From Thioploca ingrica (GTDB lineage: Bacteria > Pseudomonadota > Gammaproteobacteria > Beggiatoales > Beggiatoaceae), in NCBI GenBank assembly GCA_000828835.1, contig AP014633.1:3906001-3970000 (forward strand): 64,000 bases of DNA. Direction: 5' to 3'. Numbering within the stretch: the first letter of the stretch is position 1; each line of letters opens with the position of its first letter. This document shows positions 60,784-64,000 of this stretch, piece after piece. Below the pieces are notes generated by a model. It was not told the origin of the DNA and ran no database searches. It saw only the letters and a program-made list of their open reading frames with translations. Both the position numbers and the translations under genes were made by a program.

Positions 60784-61245
60784 ATGTTTTATTGTGTACT
60801 TTATCAACCGGAAATTCCACCCAATACCGGTAATATTATTCGCTTATGTGCTAACGTGGGAATATCACTTCATCTGATTCATCCCTTGGGATTTGAATTA
60901 AATGATAAGCAGTTAAAACGAGCCGGTCTTGATTATCACGAATGGGTACGTGTTCAAGAACATGATTCTTTGGCGGCTTGTTTGCAAACCATTCAACCTA
61001 AGCGTTTGTTCGCCTGTTCTACCAAAGGCAAAACTTGTTATACCAAGCCCGGTTATCAATACGGAGATAGTTTTTTATTTGGCCCAGAAACGCGTGGATT
61101 GCCACCCAGTGTGTTAGAGAAATTGCCCACTGACCAAGTGATTACTATTCCGATGCAACCTGGTAATCGCAGCCTTAATCTCGCTAATGCGGTGGCAGTC
61201 ATTATTTATGAAGCGTGGCGGCAATTGGGTTTTGAATTAAAATAA
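60784..61245 (+). CDS. trmL: tRNA (cytidine(34)-2'-O)-methyltransferase TrmL
   Basis: 153 residues from the ATG at 60784; a TTG two codons earlier is possible. SPOUT fold with FYCVLYQPEIPPNTGNIIRLCANVGI, HLIHPLGFELNDKQLKRAGLDYHEW, FGPETRGLPPSVLEKLP, and IPMQPGNRSLNLANAVAVIIYEAWRQLGF, which forms the trefoil knot binding S-adenosylmethionine. It methylates the wobble base of tRNA-Leu isoacceptors. Two bases after its stop begins a MITE, which may provide its transcript end. Confidence 0.94.
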   Translation: MFYCVLYQPEIPPNTGNIIRLCANVGISLHLIHPLGFELNDKQLKRAGLDYHEWVRVQEHDSLAACLQTIQPKRLFACSTKGKTCYTKPGYQYGDSFLFGPETRGLPPSVLEKLPTDQVITIPMQPGNRSLNLANAVAVIIYEAWRQLGFELK

Positions 61246-61593
61246 ACTTAGGAGTTACGCAGTTGGATTCATAACTAATTGATTTTATTCAACAGCTATT
61301 TTGCACTGCAAAATATTAACTTATTGAAATAATTAAATTATCTATTTCAACTGCGTAACTCCTAAAACTATTTAATTATAAATTTGCTTGGTAATATTTA
61401 CCAACGGGAGATCTAGGTAGGGTGCGCATGTGAACTAAATTCACCCTCGAAACAATGACACCCTTTTTGTCCTAAAAAGAGCGTGACAATTAATTTGACC
61501 GATGTTACCATTTTTGCTTAATCGGTTAAGCCCATTAAAATCAAGTTAACCGAGTGACCCCATCGTGAGTCTCCCACCAGAGGAGAGGTACTC
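61246..61593. other. intergenic region with MITE upstream of vgrG
   Basis: Holds the 118-bp MITE (61248-61365) and a GTAGGGTGCG fragment at about 61419. No gene is seen. AGAGGAGAGG precedes the vgrG ATG. Confidence 0.5.
61248..61365 (-). mobile_element. 118-bp MITE, copy 2
   Basis: Perfect 17-bp terminal inverted repeats TTAGGAGTTACGCAGTT / AACTGCGTAACTCCTAA. The interior, reverse complemented, aligns with copy 1 (26628-26745): both are 118 bp, share the block starting GTTGAAATAGATAATTTAAT and the later AATTAGTTAT. No coding capacity. Confidence 0.85.
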
Positions 61594-63447
61594 ATGAATG
61601 CCCCCGTATTTACCCAAGACAACTTACTGATCACCGTTCACAGCCCCCTCGGCGAAAACCAACTGTTGTTCAAAAATCTCCAAGGCGAAGAACAACTTTC
61701 AGGCTTATTCTACTTCCAACTCGAATTACTTTCCGAAAGCCGCCGCCTCGACTTCAATGATATTTTAGGCCAACCCCTCACCGTCCGAATCCAATTCGCC
61801 CCCGAACACACCCGCTATCTCCACGGCATCGTTACCCGCTTTGCCCAAGCCGACACCGATAGCCGATTCACCACCTACTACGCCGATATCCGCCCCTGGC
61901 TCTGGCAACTGACTCTCACCCAAAATTGCCACATTTTTCAAAACCTTTCCGTTCCCGACATCATCAAAAAAGTCTTCACTGACCTGGGCTTTAACGACTA
62001 TCGTTTCGGGTTGATTTACCCCTACGAACCACGAATTTACTGCGTGCAATACCAAGAAACCGCTTTCAACTTTGTCTCTCGCTTGATGGAAGATGTCGGA
62101 CTATTCTACTTCTTTGAACATCACGAAGATCGCTTGGTGATCATTGACGACATGGTTAGTTACCGGCCTTGTCCTGAAATCGATACCGCTCGGTTTTGGC
62201 GCAACCGCAACGAAACCCATCCCGAAGACGTGATCACCCAATGCCAATGGCAACAACAACTGACGACGGGGGAATATGCTATCGACGACTTTAACTTTGA
62301 AAAGCTCCAAACCGATTTAAAAGTCGCCATAGAGGCACTCCCCGAACAAAAAAGCACCGACCTGAGAGTCTACGAATATGATGCTGGTTTCAGCAAACTC
62401 GATCAGGGTCAAGCCAAAGTCACTCGTCGCATTGAATCCCAAGTCACTGAATACAAACTACTCGAAGGTCAAGGGCATTGTTTTAGCTTTGTTAGCGGCT
62501 ACCAATTCACTCTCACCGAACATCCGCGTGAAGATTTCAATATCAACTACGTGTTACGCTGGATTTCCCATTCACTTTCTCTCACGTATTACCAAAACAG
62601 TTTTATTGCCTTCCCAGCCGATCTCCGCTTTCGCACCCCGCGAACCACGCCTCGACCCCAAATTGTTAGCACTCAAACCGCGATAGTGACTGGTCCCGCT
62701 GGCGACGAGATTTACACCGACAAATATGGTCGCATCAAAGTCCAATTTCACTGGGATCAAGAAGGCAAATATGATGAAAATAGCTCGTGTTGGATTCGAG
62801 TCAATCAAGGTTGGGCGGGCAAAGGCTGGGGACATATCGCTATTCCACGCATCGGTCAAGAAGTGATCGTCAATTTTTTAAATGGTAATCCCGACACGCC
62901 GCTGGTCACTGGTGCGGTTTACAATGCGTGGCAAACGGTGCCGTATCCGTTGCCGGCGGAGCAGACGAAAAGTACGCTGAAAAGTAATTCGAGTAAAGGT
63001 GGTGGTGGCTTTAATGAGATTCGGTTTGAGGATAAAGCCGGTCAAGAGGAGATTTATACCCATGCCCAGAAAGATCAGAATGAAGTGGTGGAAAATAATA
63101 TGACGACTTTGGTCAAAGCGAATCAAACCGTGACCATACAGAAAAATAAAGCCGAAACGGTGGGGATGAATAAAGCGGAAACCATTGGGATTGCCAAAGC
63201 GTTGACCACCGGAGCGGCTTATCAAGTAACGGTCGGAGCGGTGATGAATACGACTGTGGCACTGAGTCAGTTTGAAGAAGTAGGAGTGGTGAAGAAGGTA
63301 ATTGTAGGGGATAAGTTTGAGTTGATCTGTGGTAAAGGTAAAATCACCGTCGAGAAAAGCGGTAAAGTGACGATTGAGGGGACCGAGTTTTTATTTACGG
63401 CTTCTGGGGATGTCAAAATCAACGGCAAAGTCATTGACTTAAATTAA
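61594..63447 (+). CDS. vgrG: type VI secretion system tip protein VgrG
   Basis: 617 residues. The N-terminal gp27-like part (DNLLITVHSPLGENQLLFKNLQGEEQLSGLFYFQLELLS) includes YVQY-type residues RIYCVQYQETAFNFVSRLMEDVGLFYFFEH. The gp5 OB-fold is DKYGRIKVQFHWDQEGKYDENSSCWIRVNQGWAGKGWGHIAIPRIGQEVIVNFLNGNPDTPLVTGAVYNA. A beta-helical spike of repeats follows (VGMNKAETIGIAKALTTGAAYQVTVGAVMNTTV). It ends soon after the spike, so it has no fused effector; effectors would be loaded through adaptors. The DUF2169 gene four bases downstream is such an adaptor candidate. Confidence 0.95.
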   Translation: MNAPVFTQDNLLITVHSPLGENQLLFKNLQGEEQLSGLFYFQLELLSESRRLDFNDILGQPLTVRIQFAPEHTRYLHGIVTRFAQADTDSRFTTYYADIRPWLWQLTLTQNCHIFQNLSVPDIIKKVFTDLGFNDYRFGLIYPYEPRIYCVQYQETAFNFVSRLMEDVGLFYFFEHHEDRLVIIDDMVSYRPCPEIDTARFWRNRNETHPEDVITQCQWQQQLTTGEYAIDDFNFEKLQTDLKVAIEALPEQKSTDLRVYEYDAGFSKLDQGQAKVTRRIESQVTEYKLLEGQGHCFSFVSGYQFTLTEHPREDFNINYVLRWISHSLSLTYYQNSFIAFPADLRFRTPRTTPRPQIVSTQTAIVTGPAGDEIYTDKYGRIKVQFHWDQEGKYDENSSCWIRVNQGWAGKGWGHIAIPRIGQEVIVNFLNGNPDTPLVTGAVYNAWQTVPYPLPAEQTKSTLKSNSSKGGGGFNEIRFEDKAGQEEIYTHAQKDQNEVVENNMTTLVKANQTVTIQKNKAETVGMNKAETIGIAKALTTGAAYQVTVGAVMNTTVALSQFEEVGVVKKVIVGDKFELICGKGKITVEKSGKVTIEGTEFLFTASGDVKINGKVIDLN

Positions 63448-63451
63448 AATT

Positions 63452-64000
63452 ATGTTATTTCGCAACTTTACTCCTTTTCCGCCGCTACAATTTGAAAGCC
63501 GCGATGAGCAACGGCGTGATTTTGGCGTGGTGGTGTTACGCGGCACCTTTGAGATTCGCAACTACCAGCCTCTGTTTCTGGTACAAGAACAAGAACCTTT
63601 AATCATGGCGGATGTTTACCATGGTGAACCGGGGAAATCCAGTTTATGGAAAGAAGGCAATTTAGCGCCTTATAAACCCAAAACCGATATTCATATCAAC
63701 GCCATCGCTCATGCACCCGAGGGTAAACCTTTACCTCAATGGAACGTCGCGGTTAAAGTGGGCAAAATTCAAAAACATTTGTTAGTGATGGGACCGCGCT
63801 ATTGGTATCAAGAACGTGGGTGGCGATTGACTGAACCCCAACCTTGTTTACAAGTGCCCATTCGTTACGAGCAAGCGTATGGTGGAATTTACCAACAAGC
63901 GGTTTATCAAGAAAATCCAGTCGGTTTAGGTTATGTTCCGTCAAAAACGGCTGAGATGACGACCTCAACACCGCTTCCCGCACCCCAAATTATGTCCCCG
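63452..64000 (+). CDS. DUF2169 domain protein (T6SS adaptor-like), cut by the window end
   Basis: The first 183 codons are present and no stop occurs before the edge. MLFRNFTPFPPLQFESRDEQRRDFGVVVLRGTFEI, then EPLIMADVYHGEPGKSSLWKEGNLAPYKPKTDIHINAIAHAPEGKPLPQWNVAVKVGKIQKHLLVMGPRYW, and IRYEQAYGGIYQ are the N-terminal signatures of DUF2169. Such proteins are typically encoded next to vgrG and often help load toxins or PAAR proteins onto the spike. Toxin genes would be expected downstream of the window. Confidence 0.88.
   Translation, partial: MLFRNFTPFPPLQFESRDEQRRDFGVVVLRGTFEIRNYQPLFLVQEQEPLIMADVYHGEPGKSSLWKEGNLAPYKPKTDIHINAIAHAPEGKPLPQWNVAVKVGKIQKHLLVMGPRYWYQERGWRLTEPQPCLQVPIRYEQAYGGIYQQAVYQENPVGLGYVPSKTAEMTTSTPLPAPQIMSP

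Overview
The window looks like chromosome from a low-GC gammaproteobacterium of the large sulfur bacteria type (Beggiatoaceae: Beggiatoa, Thioploca or Thiomargarita relatives). This placement is an inference. It rests on standard gammaproteobacterial housekeeping genes (minCDE, prfB with its frameshift, trmL, metXW, ccmHI, a type IV minor pilin operon) combined with many families expanded in those genomes (DUF29, Uma2, Rpn nucleases, pentapeptide repeats, haemagglutinin remnants, STAND/TIR proteins), dense short repeats and several decayed genes.

Layout. 0-3.2 kb is an accessory patch: a small secreted protein, a frameshifted adhesin remnant, an Rpn-type nuclease and a DUF29 protein. 3.6-12.2 kb is one giant gene for a cyclic beta-1,2-glucan synthase, visibly richer in G+C than its neighbours. 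12.3-17.4 kb is an envelope-stress-like block: a Crp/Fnr-type regulator, duplicated two-helix membrane proteins, a tiny lmo0937-like protein with a non-ATG start, SYLF, BON and CsbD proteins, and a 57-residue ORF coupled to csbD. It carries internal duplications, including a copy of the 3' end of the regulator gene. 17.7-19.0 kb is a scar: a signal-peptide stub, a decayed IS630-family transposase and the 5' stub of a large NAD-glutamate dehydrogenase gene. 19.3-26.3 kb holds ccmH-ccmI, a pentapeptide-repeat protein, two PD-(D/E)XK-type proteins, a propeller-protein remnant, a second DUF29 protein and a dihydrolipoamide-dehydrogenase-like flavoprotein.

26.3-35.2 kb is the most unusual part. 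After about 1 kb of AT-rich DNA with a 118-bp MITE comes a secreted protein whose mature part is built only of Met, Gly, Tyr, Asn and Pro plus one final Trp, in eight repeat units. Next comes a DmsAB-like molybdenum enzyme locus: pentaheme cytochrome c, Tat-exported catalytic subunit, four-cluster ferredoxin subunit and TorD-like chaperone. The catalytic subunit has a Cys-Cys-His-Cys pattern at its FeS site. No DmsC-type membrane anchor is present, so the pentaheme cytochrome is the likely electron partner. A HyaD-like protease and a JAMM peptidase follow.

35.4-44.8 kb is a minor pilin operon (fimT/gspH, pilV, pilW, pilX, pilY1, pilE). PilY1 has about 740 residues of four related repeats inserted in its von Willebrand A domain. 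45-48.5 kb holds a decayed nSTAND1-HEAT gene and an intact effector-associated-domain/TIR protein, suggesting a partly dead conflict system. 48.6-48.9 kb is a nested palindrome built from a repeat family seen elsewhere in the window. 49-52.3 kb is prfB and minCDE. 52.3-57.5 kb encodes three exported proteins, one with PKD domains. 57.8-61.2 kb is biosynthesis and tRNA modification (DAHP synthase, metX-metW, trmL). A second copy of the MITE lies directly after trmL. The window ends in a type VI secretion locus (vgrG and a DUF2169 gene cut by the edge). No rRNA, tRNA or CRISPR array was seen.
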